Assembly: GCA_003640385.1 (NCBI GenBank)
Contig: RCAB01000138.1
Span: 1-64,000, forward strand
DNA: 64,000 nucleotides
DNA from: Setaria digitata
Taxonomy: Eukaryota; Nematoda; Chromadorea; Rhabditida; Setariidae
Direction of reading: 5' to 3'
The position numbers and the translations under genes are program-made. Shown one piece after another: positions 54,198 to 64,000 of the stretch (within the stretch, counting starts at the first letter, position 1; each line of letters opens with the position of its first letter). Under the pieces are notes generated by a model. That model did no database searches. It saw only the letters and a list, made by a program, of their open reading frames with translations, and was not told where the DNA came from.

Positions 54198-56727
54198 NTA
54201 ACGATGCATTCATGATAAGCAACTTTGCGATTATCCTCAAATGATTTAACACGCCGCCATTTATTATTATTCACATCTAATACTTCTACAATACTTGATG
54301 GGCCACTTTTCTCCCATCCACCCACGGCTACCAATAAATCACGTTGAATCCTTGGTTCGGTACACGTTGACCACGTGATACTGCTATCACTGGCAATGTC
54401 AATTTTAGCACGTAAAAGATCTTTCTTAATTTCCTCTTTCTAAAATGTAACCACTTTTCTACCTTTTTTTTTTTCTTTAATTTAGTATTAAATAATTGTT
54501 CTGATCTTCTGTTGAAATTTCATCAGTATTAGATGCATATATAGCTTCCCTTTCAGAATTAATTATTAATCTCCAACATCTTTCCTTTTTTTTTTTTCCT
54601 TTTCATGTTTTATTTATTAATGACAAATATAAATAACAAAAATATGAATAAATCACTAAGACTTGATAAATTTGAAAAACTATACTTATTGATAGAAAAA
54701 AATTTGCCAAACCTCTTTATCACTAAGTAATTTATAGCGAATGCATTTCAACAAATGACGATAACATGGTAGACGCTTTTTACGATCAATGGAAATCCAT
54801 TTTTTCAGAAGAATCCAAACATCCATCTGAAACGTATGAAAATGATAATAACTATCCTTAATTATAGCAAACTAAATAATTTGAAAACTTAAAGCCAAAT
54901 AGGAAAAAGTATTTCTTATATTTAATTTGATTTAACATGTCAATTTACCTTAAAAAATATCCATCTAATATGTATAATGTTAAAAATAAACTTGCCTCAT
55001 TGTTTACATTTAATAAATTAGCACTCAAAATCTCATATAAATCATTATTTTTCAGGCGGAAATAATCAAGATTATAGCCATTATTTACAGATCCATTAAC
55101 AGTGTACAATACATACTCGAATGCCTGCAGCACAATGATGCAATGATGAAAGATAGCAATATTGATCAGTATTAATTTTTTCTTTTTAAATTTTCTTATT
55201 AGTTTTTTTTTTTTTTTTTTAAAATTTCTATTTTAAATATTATATATAATACTTTTTTTGTTTTTTCAGGCAAATATTTGGCACACATTCGCCATACAGC
55301 AATACAATTTTCCTCGTTCATACCGGCAACAAAACTTTGTACAACACAACGTATTACCTTTTCCAGTTTCCATTCATTTGCCTAAAATTTAAGCATTTCA
55401 AAAAATTTCAAAACTAAAATAGTTCAAAATACAACGATAGTATCTTGACATAGATTTGTATGTGCATTCAGCTAAAGCGTAGTTTTTTTTAATTCAAAAT
55501 TGGTGAAAATAAAAGATGGATTAATATTATTGATAACATGTTTTGTATTAGATTAAATATTTCAATTAGTCCATTAGCTCAAATTCATGCCTAGTATCTT
55601 TAACTTTTTTGCGTGTATTTGTTACAAAATTTTGAAATTGGTAATTTGCACCAACAACTCTACTGATAAGAATGATAAAGGAATAGTAAAAAAAAAAAAA
55701 AAAAAAAATAGATACAGTACCACTTTGAGAATATGTTCTAATTGAAGCCAATCCTTTACATTGACAGTGTCATATTTTAAGGCGTGAAATATTTCTCTTA
55801 TCTGAACAAATAACAATTAATTTTATTTCACGCTGAACCTTTCAGTCTTCTCAACACTTCTTTTCCTTTTGTTCTTCTTAAGCAGCAAAACAGGTTTCAC
55901 AAACAATGGACAACTGATATGCGTCAAATCAAACTGTCAAGGTGAAAATTTTCAGGATATTATGATTTCAGTTAAAAATTTTCAGAATTATCATGATTTC
56001 TGGATGAATTGAAATGAAATATTTACGATATCGATTGTTACTGATGTATGTATCGTGTACTGTTGTGTTATATCATTTGGGATCATTGAAGATATCAGAT
56101 AGGGACAACGGTGCTCAATAAATCGGCTGTTTAAGCGATACCTGCAAAGTTCATGATACCTCTTTCTTTCCGCTAATTACTTTGATCTGATATAATAGTG
56201 AGATGTAATCGTTCGTATTTTAACAAATAATTGTACTCCAATCAATTTCAGTAACTATATTTGTATCTAGTACTAATAATTAAGCACACAGGAATGTAAT
56301 ATAAAAGATATTTAACAATAAAATGGTACGATGCATTACCGTAAATGACAACGGTATTATAATATATGGTATATTATTATAATTATAATATGGTGATATT
56401 CTCTACAGAAGTGTGATAATTCCTGAGGAATTTAAGTCTTCACATGAATGGCAATATTTCATATTTAATGAACAGTTAGTTTAGAAAATACAATCTCATC
56501 CACAGGAAATACAAGATAAAAATGATAAATTGTTGTTTAGTTTGATATGAGAGTATCAAAATCTGGTACCTATCATTATCATCAGTGATAATGATACAGT
56601 CACAGAGTACATCATCACTGTCACAAATATTGCCGTTTGCTTCAGCGGTACAGTATGTATTACAGTATGAATTAATTATCGTTTCACCATTCTTCTCAGC
56701 TATCATTTGAAACAGTTGAGCTACCAC
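51755..56727 (-). CDS. BTB-BACK-Kelch repeat protein (KLHL type)
   Basis: KLHL proteins usually act as substrate adaptors for cullin-3 ubiquitin ligases. Exons: 56570-56727, 56027-56141, 55721-55801, 55253-55381, 54996-55124, 54713-54826, 54203-54439, 53820-53933, 53385-53493, 53044-53207, 52530-52665, 51755-52058, giving about 590 residues. The BTB domain is divergent (CDCIIITDDNDRYRLNSRFI). BACK runs from LEHILKV through NVNNEMDVWILLKKWI to the YKLLSDKE segment. Six Kelch blades carry GG pairs (LVAVGGWEK, YVIGGFEG, IVAGGSDG, YVAGGYTG, LIAGGFDG, YAIGGYNT). The tail is Ser/Thr/Asn-rich. The first in-frame ATG in exon 1 is at 56706, inside an exon beginning after TTGTTAG, so an upstream exon or a trans-splice is possible. 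One intron (after 54996) has a GC donor. The exon ending near 53820 runs into an in-frame TAG without a fitting donor. The paralogue is not assignable. Confidence 0.92.
54161..54198. repeat. Poly-T run ending in an ambiguous base
   Basis: About 33 T's followed by N at 54198, only five bases from the donor side of a Kelch exon (exon ends at 54203). The assembled sequence here is unreliable. Confidence 0.9.
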
Positions 56728-57198
56728 CTAACAATTAATGTTATTAACCAACAAAAAAAAAAAGAAGAAAAGAAAATGAATTCATTTATACTCCGAACAT
56801 TTTTAATCTATGCTAATAATGGTGCAACTGATAATTTGTTTCTCTAATCACATTTATGCAAATTTAATTTCATTCTTATGTCTAATTTACTATTAACCTA
56901 CACTATGTTACCAATATTACTTTCAAATTTGTGCACTTCGTCCACAGTACTTTATAATAGTGAGACTTTAATGAATGTGAATCTCTTTAATCACTATGAA
57001 ATTACAGAATCTCGTACTAGCTCTTCGAAAATATGAACTGTGACAATGAATTCTTATTTTATGAAATATCTTCTTCTTTCACACAGAGCCACTGATCACT
57101 GACTTTTTTCTTTTTTTTTTTTTAGAAATTCTTACTTTTTAAAACATGTAAAAGACTAAGAAATTTCTGTTGTGAATAGGTAAAGTGTGCACAAGTAA

Positions 57199-57228
57199 TA
57201 CGTAAACACACGTATACGTACGTATAAG
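57199..57228. promoter_or_regulatory. ACGT-rich element with GTAAACA core
   Basis: ATACGTAAACACACGTATAC and the following ACGTACGTAT form an alternating purine-pyrimidine stretch about 470 bp upstream of the Kelch exon 1. It shares TACGT(GT)AAACA with the 39230-39267 repeat. Function is inferred. Confidence 0.3.
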
Positions 57229-57726
57229 TGGAATTAAGTGGAGTGGAAGCATAGGAGTGTGAGATTCAAGCGACTGAAATTGCTGCATGCTTAAAATTTC
57301 TTATTCTAATAAGCCTAGAACAGAATATTTTCAGGAAAAGAGGTTCTTGAGCTGACTTAAAATTCTACAATACTTTATTCAATGATGTGCTTAAGGTTAA
57401 TTTGAAGGTATTTTCAAAGATATAAATTTGTTTGCTACCGCAAAATTTAATTTTCATTTTCGAAATATTTTATAGCTGCAAGTGAACTCAAATGATTGAA
57501 TTTGAATAAGTTGGAAAATAAAAAATAATATGGCAATTTTGCACACCATTGGAACTATGCTGTCAAGAGTATAGCAACTAACATATTTAAGATAATTAAA
57601 TTAAAATTAAGTAGTTATTTAATGTTATATTTTACATCATCCGTTGGTAATCTTCTTTTCAAAAATTATGAAAAATCATGTCAACAATTCAATAAAAATC
57701 AACAATTTGATAAATTTCAAGTGAAT

Positions 57727-57760
<34 letters not shown>

Positions 57761-57762
57761 CN

Positions 57763-58001
57763 GCCGTTGATTAAAGTCTATTAAAGACATTCAAATCAAT
57801 TAGTTAGAATTCATTTAATGTTTAACAATAGTATGATCAGAAATGCATTCTGCTTAGTTTTGAAACGAGGTGTAANAAATTTTTAATTGCCGTTGATTAA
57901 AGACTATTAAAGACATTGAAATCAATTACTTAGAATTCATTTAATGCTTAACAATAGTATGATCAGAAATGCATTCTGCTTAGTTTTGAAACGAGGTGTA
58001 A
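57763..58001. repeat. 113-bp direct duplication with flanking N's
   Basis: 57763-57875 recurs at 57889-58001 with four differences that I can see. N's stand at 57762 and 57876 and a 27-base poly-A precedes the first copy. Like 12723-12936, this is best read as an unmerged contig overlap or read-end artefact. Confidence 0.85.
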
Positions 58002-58573
58002 ATTGCAAATTCGATTCTTGCTACTGTATTTGCTTACGTGGAGAAGCAAAAATTCTCTATTAAAATTAATTAATTCTTGGAGAAGAAAAGAAATTTAATT
58101 TTGAAGCAAATTTTTGATCGCTTTAAAATCCATATTGTTGCATTCATTAAAACTAAAAGCTTTCAAACAAGTCACCTATTGTCTATGCTAATCAAGCTAG
58201 AAACAGTCCTGGCTATCAAATTATGTTGCAAAAAAAAGAAAACATTAAAAAAAAAAATGTCACTTTAATTGATAATAAATATCTAATGATCTTTCATTGT
58301 TATAAATGTGAACAAATATTATTTCATTGTTAATTACATTTGCTATTCTGAAAACTTTACGGATTGATAAAGTGATGAAAAAACCTGTTAAATGCAAAAA
58401 CATCCTAGTGTTTGTCATTTTTATGCGATAAATAAGTATCATTCTGTTGCTACAGTATCTGTTACAGTACGAGTGATTTTCAATAAAATATTAGAAATGC
58501 TCATTAAATTTAATGAATTACACAAAGAAGGGAGCATTTTTAAAATTCCACTGAAAAGTTTTAAATTTCCTTC

Positions 58574-58850
58574 TTAATGACGATGCCTTCTATCGTTGTA
58601 ATTGCCATCAGCTGGCAAAATGATAGGCACATTTTCAGCAGCTTCTTCCTTCATCGGATGCTGTAAAATGTTCAAAATGCATTGTTCTGATATTTTCTGT
58701 TACTGTATCCTACCGTAAAATTACTGTACCTGCTTCCATATATCTCTCTTTTCTTTTTAAACAGAATTTAAATTTAATCTAACTAACCGTTTTAACGTAA
58801 AAATAAGCAAGAATTACAAGGAAAATAAGGTATGCAATAGCAAGAAACAT
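58574..58850 (-). CDS. Two-exon single-pass membrane microprotein, 49 residues
   Basis: I do not recognise a family. Exon 1 is 58788-58850 (ATG, 21 codons, donor ACG|GTTAGT) and exon 2 is 58574-58660 (acceptor TTTTACAG, 28 codons, TAA); the intron is 127 bp and both junctions are phase 0. The first 20 residues are almost one unbroken hydrophobic helix (MFLAIAYLIFLVILAYFYVK), which suits a signal-anchor or tail-less membrane peptide. The rest is polar and ends in the basic NDRRHRH. A TGA stands directly before the ATG, fixing the start, and TTTCATAG 27 bases upstream could be a trans-splice acceptor. It sits alone, 1.2 kb 3' of the transporter and 1.8 kb 5' of the Kelch gene. Splice fit and composition support it; no homology is claimed. 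Confidence 0.5.
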
Positions 58851-60060
58851 TCACCACCGTTTCCCACTTAGTTTTAACTATGAAATGAAACTGCTTAACT
58901 TATTATTTCATTTTTAATCTCTTTGTATCTTCTCATATATGCATGGCTCGTTTATACGATTATACTTTATACTATATACGTTCACGTTTGTATCTTATGA
59001 TAATCTATGTCCACGTAGGTAATATAAGTTAATTTAAAAATTTCTCCTCATAAAAAAGTTTACAAATGGAAATTATGAAGAACTATGGAAAGATGAATTA
59101 TGTAGGATAATACTCAATTTCAATTTAATTCTGTTTAATTGATTTCTTTTATTCGTACATTTGAAATTACTCTCATATCACAAGTTTTTAAAAATTCTTT
59201 TATCATATTTTATTGGAATTGTCAGGCTGAAAGTATTTTATCTAAGTACTTCAGTTTTAGCACACAAATATTTCTGTTATTATTTCAATATTTTGCGAAA
59301 AAAAAAAAAAAAAAAAAGAATATTTACTGACGAGCGATACTATTATGAGTAATTTTTGCTATTAAAGTTTTATCAGATATTTATATTTCTTAAAAGTTTT
59401 TATTTAAGCATGGTGTTTCTTAAGAAAGAGTGGAATTATTGAGAAGAGAATTTTTTTTTTTGTGTGTGTGTGAAAATGACTGATAATAATAAGATAAGCT
59501 GAAAATTAGTGTCAGCTAAAAATTTTAATAAATATGTATCTATTTTCGAAACAAGTCATAAAAAATATTTTATTCTTAACAAATTGCTGATTTAATTTTG
59601 AACAAATGATTAAAAAAATAAAAAGTAAATTATTCACAGAAGAAGGAATGATAAAGTTTCCAGAAAAGAAATGAATTAATAAATCAAATACTGCAGAACT
59701 GATATTTATATGAAGAAAAAAAAAAAAACTTTTTATATATACATGAACTAAGTACATGATTATTAAATACAAAAAATTAAAAATTATAGCCAGAGAAACA
59801 GGGAAAAAAGGGCATATTTTTTTTTTTTTTAATGCAAAAATTTGCATGAATAAAATTTAAAATAAAACAATTGATTTTCTTTAAACTATCAAAAAAAAAA
59901 AAAAAATGTAAAATTTAAATACTGCAACCAATTGATAGAAAATTATATATCATTTCTATCAATTTATATATATATATGATTAATTTTTGAAATATTCTGA
60001 AATATGTATATATTAAAGAATACATTCAACTGATAACTCATGTATCGAATAAATTAATAA
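58851..60060. other. Intergenic 3' of the transporter
   Basis: About 1.2 kb of AT-rich sequence with A/T runs (59299-59317, 59889-59905) and short TA repeats at 59964-59977. No coding signal was seen. Confidence 0.6.
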
Positions 60061-63000
60061 TTAATGAGTTCCAGCTGAGCACTGAATTTCAGGGTTCCAT
60101 GTAATGTTGGAATACTGTCCACAGCAGTTCAGCAAACTATCCGTAACATTTATGTGATCAGTTTTTTCTAGAAACGGCTGAATATAGCAAGGTGGTACGA
60201 ACCGAATTGTTGCCATTGCTTTAACGGCCATTACAGCACTTATCGCTGATGCTATGATCGTTACAGCTGTAATATTTGTTAATTAATTAAATTAATTTAA
60301 TTAATTCATTTGAGTGCGGCGAAGGTTGCTTGAGATTTTCGTTACTCATCTAATGCATTAATCGATTGATGATTAGTTGTAGAACAAGGATCAATTAAAT
60401 GCATTAGTTTAATGAGTTTAATTAATTCATCCGTTTTATCTGAAAGTAAAGTAGTTTGAATTTTTCATTTTTTTTTTGTTTTGTTTTTGTAATTTGTTAA
60501 GATAATTAAGCTAATATATATAACATACCATTTATAAGCAAGTACCAGTACAATTTGTAACGTGGTGTTCTTTCATAAATTCTGAAAGTTGATCAGTTAC
60601 TATCGAAATTTTTTCAGTCAATATCAAAGAAAAATTTTCCATTATAAGATGTTAGGCTTAATTTAGTATAGCATGAATTATAGAATGATTTAAAAAAATG
60701 AGCTCTTTAAGATAATGAAAAAAATTTTTGATAAAATTTTAATATGAAGAAACTTTTTGTTTTTGATATGAGCTTTTCCCCTTTCTCTCTTTTTTTTTTT
60801 TTTTTTCATGCAGTAAAGAAAATTGCAATTTCTTTTTCTTTTTATCTTATAATAACACTTTAAATCAGCTTTGTTATAATAACTTTCTAACAACGATCAC
60901 CATCCATTTTTTTTTTTTTTTTTAATCATTTTCGAAAAAGAGGAACACTTGGCTTGATTAAAACTAATTAATTAATTGTTGTAACTAACTCCTGAAGTGT
61001 TGGTATTTTCCACTTCTTTGTTTTCTCATTGTACCGTTGTGATTTGAGTGAGAGACCAAATAAAGTTGGCAGCATAATGCATGTAAATGGAATTGTTGTA
61101 CTGCCAAAGAAGTCCATAATTGAGCCAAAGTTTGGAACTGATAAAGCGATGAATAGAATGAACATCAGAAGACTGGTCCTGACTGCTATACGTTGCCAAC
61201 ACATTTCTGTAAAAAAAAAAAAAAAGAATCAAATTTTTTTTTCTTTTTTTAATTACTGAAATTACGTAACTTCAAGAAAAAACGAAAGCGGCCAAGTCCT
61301 TTCTGCTACTCTTTTGTATCACTAATCAAATTAAAACATTCCAGATATATTTTCAATGGAATTTGTATTAGAGAACTGAAAAACGAACTATGTGGCACAT
61401 TAAGCAAATCTTCAAGTTGCTGATTGATCGGATTGATTGTAAGAATGATTGTTAGGACACAATGAAATGCGACAGCTAGATCAGCTGCATGTCGAATCCA
61501 GGTAGTTTGAAGTGAATCAATAACCGAATTTTCCATACTTTGGCCGTAAACAGTGTACGAAAATACGGACAACGGAATGTATAAAAGACCAGTTACTAGA
61601 AAAAAAAAAAAAAATTCCAAAATATCTTTATCTAATTATAGTATTATTTATTCTTAATTAATCATTAAATCTATTTAACGCTGTTCTTTCCTTTCTTTTG
61701 CATGCATATTATGCAGTTGAAATTTGACTAGTTGCTTCATTGCGAAAGAAAAATTTGGAAAAAAAAAATAGAAACTGATACGATCAATAAACATTTATTA
61801 AATAAAAATTTGAAATTCACTTATTTATTACTCTATTTTAATTAACAGCAATTACAATTGCATTACTTTTTTTAATTTAGCAATTTGCGAGTAGCACTGA
61901 AGTTATATCCCTTTTTAATTAAAGCTAGCTAACTTATGAATCCAAGTATGATCGATTTTGTGAAATCCTTTGGCTCGCGCATATCATGTTGGATCGTCGG
62001 GAATACGTGATGTCCGCTGTACGCGAAGACAAACGTGCCAAGACTGTACAGTGCGTGAAATGACGGAGATCGATAGACGGCTGACGATTCGCAAGAACTA
62101 TAATCATAGCCGACACCAAGCAAAATTAGCGCAACAGCAGCTATTGTACAGAAAAGTGACATAGCCAGAACAAGCCTAAAATGTACATTGTTAAATTATC
62201 ACTGTTAACACTGATAAAATGATTAATTCTGGTCCTAGAAATTTAGCAGTCTAAGAATTTATCCATGATTTCGTAATATTACTTTTAGAATGAATGCTCT
62301 TCAGAAAGTTCGTGTAACTTTTCCAAGAAAATGTAAAGATGATGTTAAAAAAAGAAATGCAACTGATGGATGTTCAGATACGAGTTCGTTCAAAAAGTGC
62401 TTATCAGATTGGATGGATATCATTTATGAAAAATAGGATGTACTAGTTAGTATTATGATAAAGACATACAAGATCTTATCTTTGATATAGTATCTAGGCA
62501 AGTAGATGTATCATCAATGATATACCGGACAAACTGGATATCATCTGTGATGCACCGGATCTACTAAATATCATTCATGATATACCGGGACTTATTGGAT
62601 ATAATTACCCCGAACATTCTAGTTTCCATTAATGATATGGATATCATCATAATAGGTATAATAGGAAATAATTTACACTAAAGTCATTTGTATTTTCATT
62701 TTTTTTTTCTTTTTCTTTCTTTAATTTCATTAACTACCCAAAAATTGAATATTGTATGTTCACATCATTACACAATCACTTTTTGTTTTTTTTTTTTTTT
62801 TTTAACTGCTAAATTAATTAGTTTTACCTGAGAATTATTCATTTCTTCTTTTCAAGTGATCACTTTAAGTAATAACAGTACAAAGAATTTTCATGATTTC
62901 AAAGAGAATGAGAAACAAAAAATGAAAAATGTACTTTTTATTTTTGTCTCTTTTTTTGTTTTCCTTTTCCTCTATTTTTATTTTTATTTTTATTTTTATT

Positions 63001-63801
63001 TTTTTTTTTTTAACGAACCAAAAATCAGCTGGTGATTTGAGAAATGTAACCGGTAAGATTATTAGACAGAGAATGATAAGCAATAAGCAGAAATCCATTT
63101 TAAAACCGGAATATATCAAAACTTTGTGAAATATGCTTGCTGATAGAATAACGTATACAGTAGTGACACCGAATAATGTCGAGTTAACACATAATGCCGT
63201 AAAGGTTCTGAAATTTTCATTTATTTAATTTTTCCTTCTTTTTCTTTGAAAAAAATGTAAATTTTACAAGGACTAAATTATTAGCTTATATATTAAAAAG
63301 CTATAATTTTCATTATATAACGCCTGAAATTTATTTGCAATTCATTATGATTACATTCTGGACTACTAACTATTAGCGTTAAGGAATTATTAGTTCATTT
63401 CAATATGGGAAGTTTAAAAACAAAAAAAAAAAAAAAAAAAATCATGATATTATGAGTGATAGTGATAGACGGTAAAGAAAAAAACGAGTAAAACACAAAA
63501 CAAAAAAAAAGAAATAGGAAAATTTAAACTTGATTCTAGCCTGCTTGAATCATCTCCAAAAAAAAAGTGAGAAAAAACTAACTTCAGAGAAAAAGGTTAG
63601 CTTTTTCTTTCTTTTTAATTCTATATTACCTCATTCTAGGTCCAAAACTACGCAAACCGATTTCCGGATACGGTTGACGACAATGTGATTGATAGACAAC
63701 CCAACGATCTCGCATGATGGCCCATGTTTCAGCCAACAAATAAGCTGTATTTGTAAAGAAAATAGCAATTAGTCCCATGAATATGCAGCCAAGAAGCATT
63801 C
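60061..63801 (-). CDS. Amino acid transporter, AAAP/SLC36-like (5' end outside window)
   Basis: These permeases move amino acids, often with protons, across the plasma or lysosomal membrane. Visible exons: 63630-63801, 63019-63207, 61934-62175, 61389-61595, 60990-61206, 60529-60581, 60061-60266. They join in one frame to about 430 residues; earlier exons lie beyond 64000. Family marks are [10 protein letters not shown] after an early [29 protein letters not shown] (the conserved FxGHxxFPTIQxDM core), [22 protein letters not shown] and [19 protein letters not shown]. The layout resembles nematode and insect AAAP members related to SLC36, but a particular orthologue is not assigned. The C-terminus after the last TM is odd: Cys-rich (CYIQ, NCCGQY, QCSAGTH) with two N-glycosylation sequons (NVT, NIT), which suggests a luminal or extracellular tail. 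The intron 62176-63018 holds a diverged repeat array and the intron 63208-63629 has only AT-rich sequence. Confidence 0.93.
62412..62610. repeat. Degenerate ~30-bp tandem array in a transporter intron
   Basis: Units of the form GGATATCATCNATGATATAC followed by CGGACNNACT recur at about 62503, 62536 and 62566. Weaker copies are seen at 62415 and 62598. Divergence between units is high, so this is an old array. Confidence 0.6.
62973..63011. repeat. (TATTTT)n hexanucleotide repeat
   Basis: About five TATTTT units followed by a T run, directly next to the donor of the transporter exon ending at 63019. Confidence 0.85.
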
Positions 63802-64000
63802 CTGGAATAAGAAAGGTTGCAAATCTATTTAAAACAAATATTTCATAATTTTTTGCTAAAAAAATTATTCCTAAAATGAATGGGAAAAAAAGAAGAAAAG
63901 AATCAAGAAAATAATTTTTGAATAAGAAATTTATCCTAAATTTGAATTTAATTCAAGAAAAAAAAAAATTTCGTTTCAGCAAAATTTCTGCTAGAATTAG
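63802..64000. other. Intron of the transporter, cut by window edge
   Basis: AT-rich sequence 5' of the first visible transporter exon on the minus strand. No further exon is visible before the edge. Confidence 0.6.

Larger units (their letters stand above)
56728..58573. other. Intergenic 5' of the Kelch gene
   Basis: About 1.8 kb. It contains a stretch of alternating ACGT at 57199-57228 (including TACGTAAACACACG), a poly-A run at 57734-57760 and the N-flanked duplication. No coding signal was seen. Confidence 0.55.

Noticed and set aside
1..64000. Search for tRNA, rRNA, spliced-leader RNA, familiar microRNAs, transposase or reverse transcriptase, CRISPR and Wolbachia-like insertions
   Set aside because: By eye, no tRNA B-box arms, no let-7/lin-4/miR-71-like seeds in hairpins, no transposon protein motifs and no GC/codon shift suggesting bacterial DNA were seen. 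Weak or divergent copies could be missed without a computed scan.

Overview
This is eukaryotic DNA, most likely from a nematode and probably a spirurid or filarial (clade III) worm. It is strongly AT-rich and full of A/T homopolymer runs. Short exons are separated by introns that end in TTTTCAG- or TTTTAG-like acceptors, and the recognisable proteins match C. elegans families (UNC-59-type septin, RGS-7-type C2-RGS protein, TWK potassium channel). The species cannot be fixed from the sequence. No bacterial, organellar or viral segment, transposase, rRNA, tRNA or CRISPR array was seen.

Every gene I can support lies on the minus strand. From right to left: (1) the 3' part of an 11-TM-type amino-acid/auxin permease transporter (60061-63801, cut by the right edge); (2) a small two-exon gene for a 49-residue single-pass membrane microprotein (58574-58850), which I built from splice signals; (3) a BTB-BACK-Kelch protein (51755-56727); (4) a two-pore-domain K+ channel of the TWK family (41597-47766); (5) a long C2+RGS regulator of G-protein signalling, rgs-7-like (19437-37639, about 21 exons); (6) a septin, unc-59-like (10007-13644, 11 exons). 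A speculative four-exon 60-residue gene lies at 266-2708. Gaps between genes are 1.2-6 kb, so the shared orientation does not look like a tight operon.

Exons were joined by hand using GT/AG (and two GC) donor sites and codon phase. The septin, the TWK channel and the visible part of the transporter close in one continuous frame. The rgs-7-like gene closes only if a 29-nt microexon is included. The Kelch gene has one junction (near 53820) that cannot be closed as written: an in-frame TAG sits where a donor is expected. TWK needs a 16-nt microexon for its tail.

The genes do not form one pathway. Septin and the RGS protein could both act in cell division and cell polarity, since the worm orthologues act in cytokinesis and in G-alpha control of spindle positioning. 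The channel, transporter and Kelch protein are independent.

Non-coding points of interest are three palindromes in a row just 3' of the rgs-7-like gene, a 23-bp direct repeat carrying FOXO-like GTAAACA cores upstream of it (a related motif lies upstream of the Kelch gene), diverged tandem repeats in two introns and one intergenic region, a 350-bp polypyrimidine tract, and two places where about 105-113 bp is duplicated next to a single N, which look like unmerged assembly joins.
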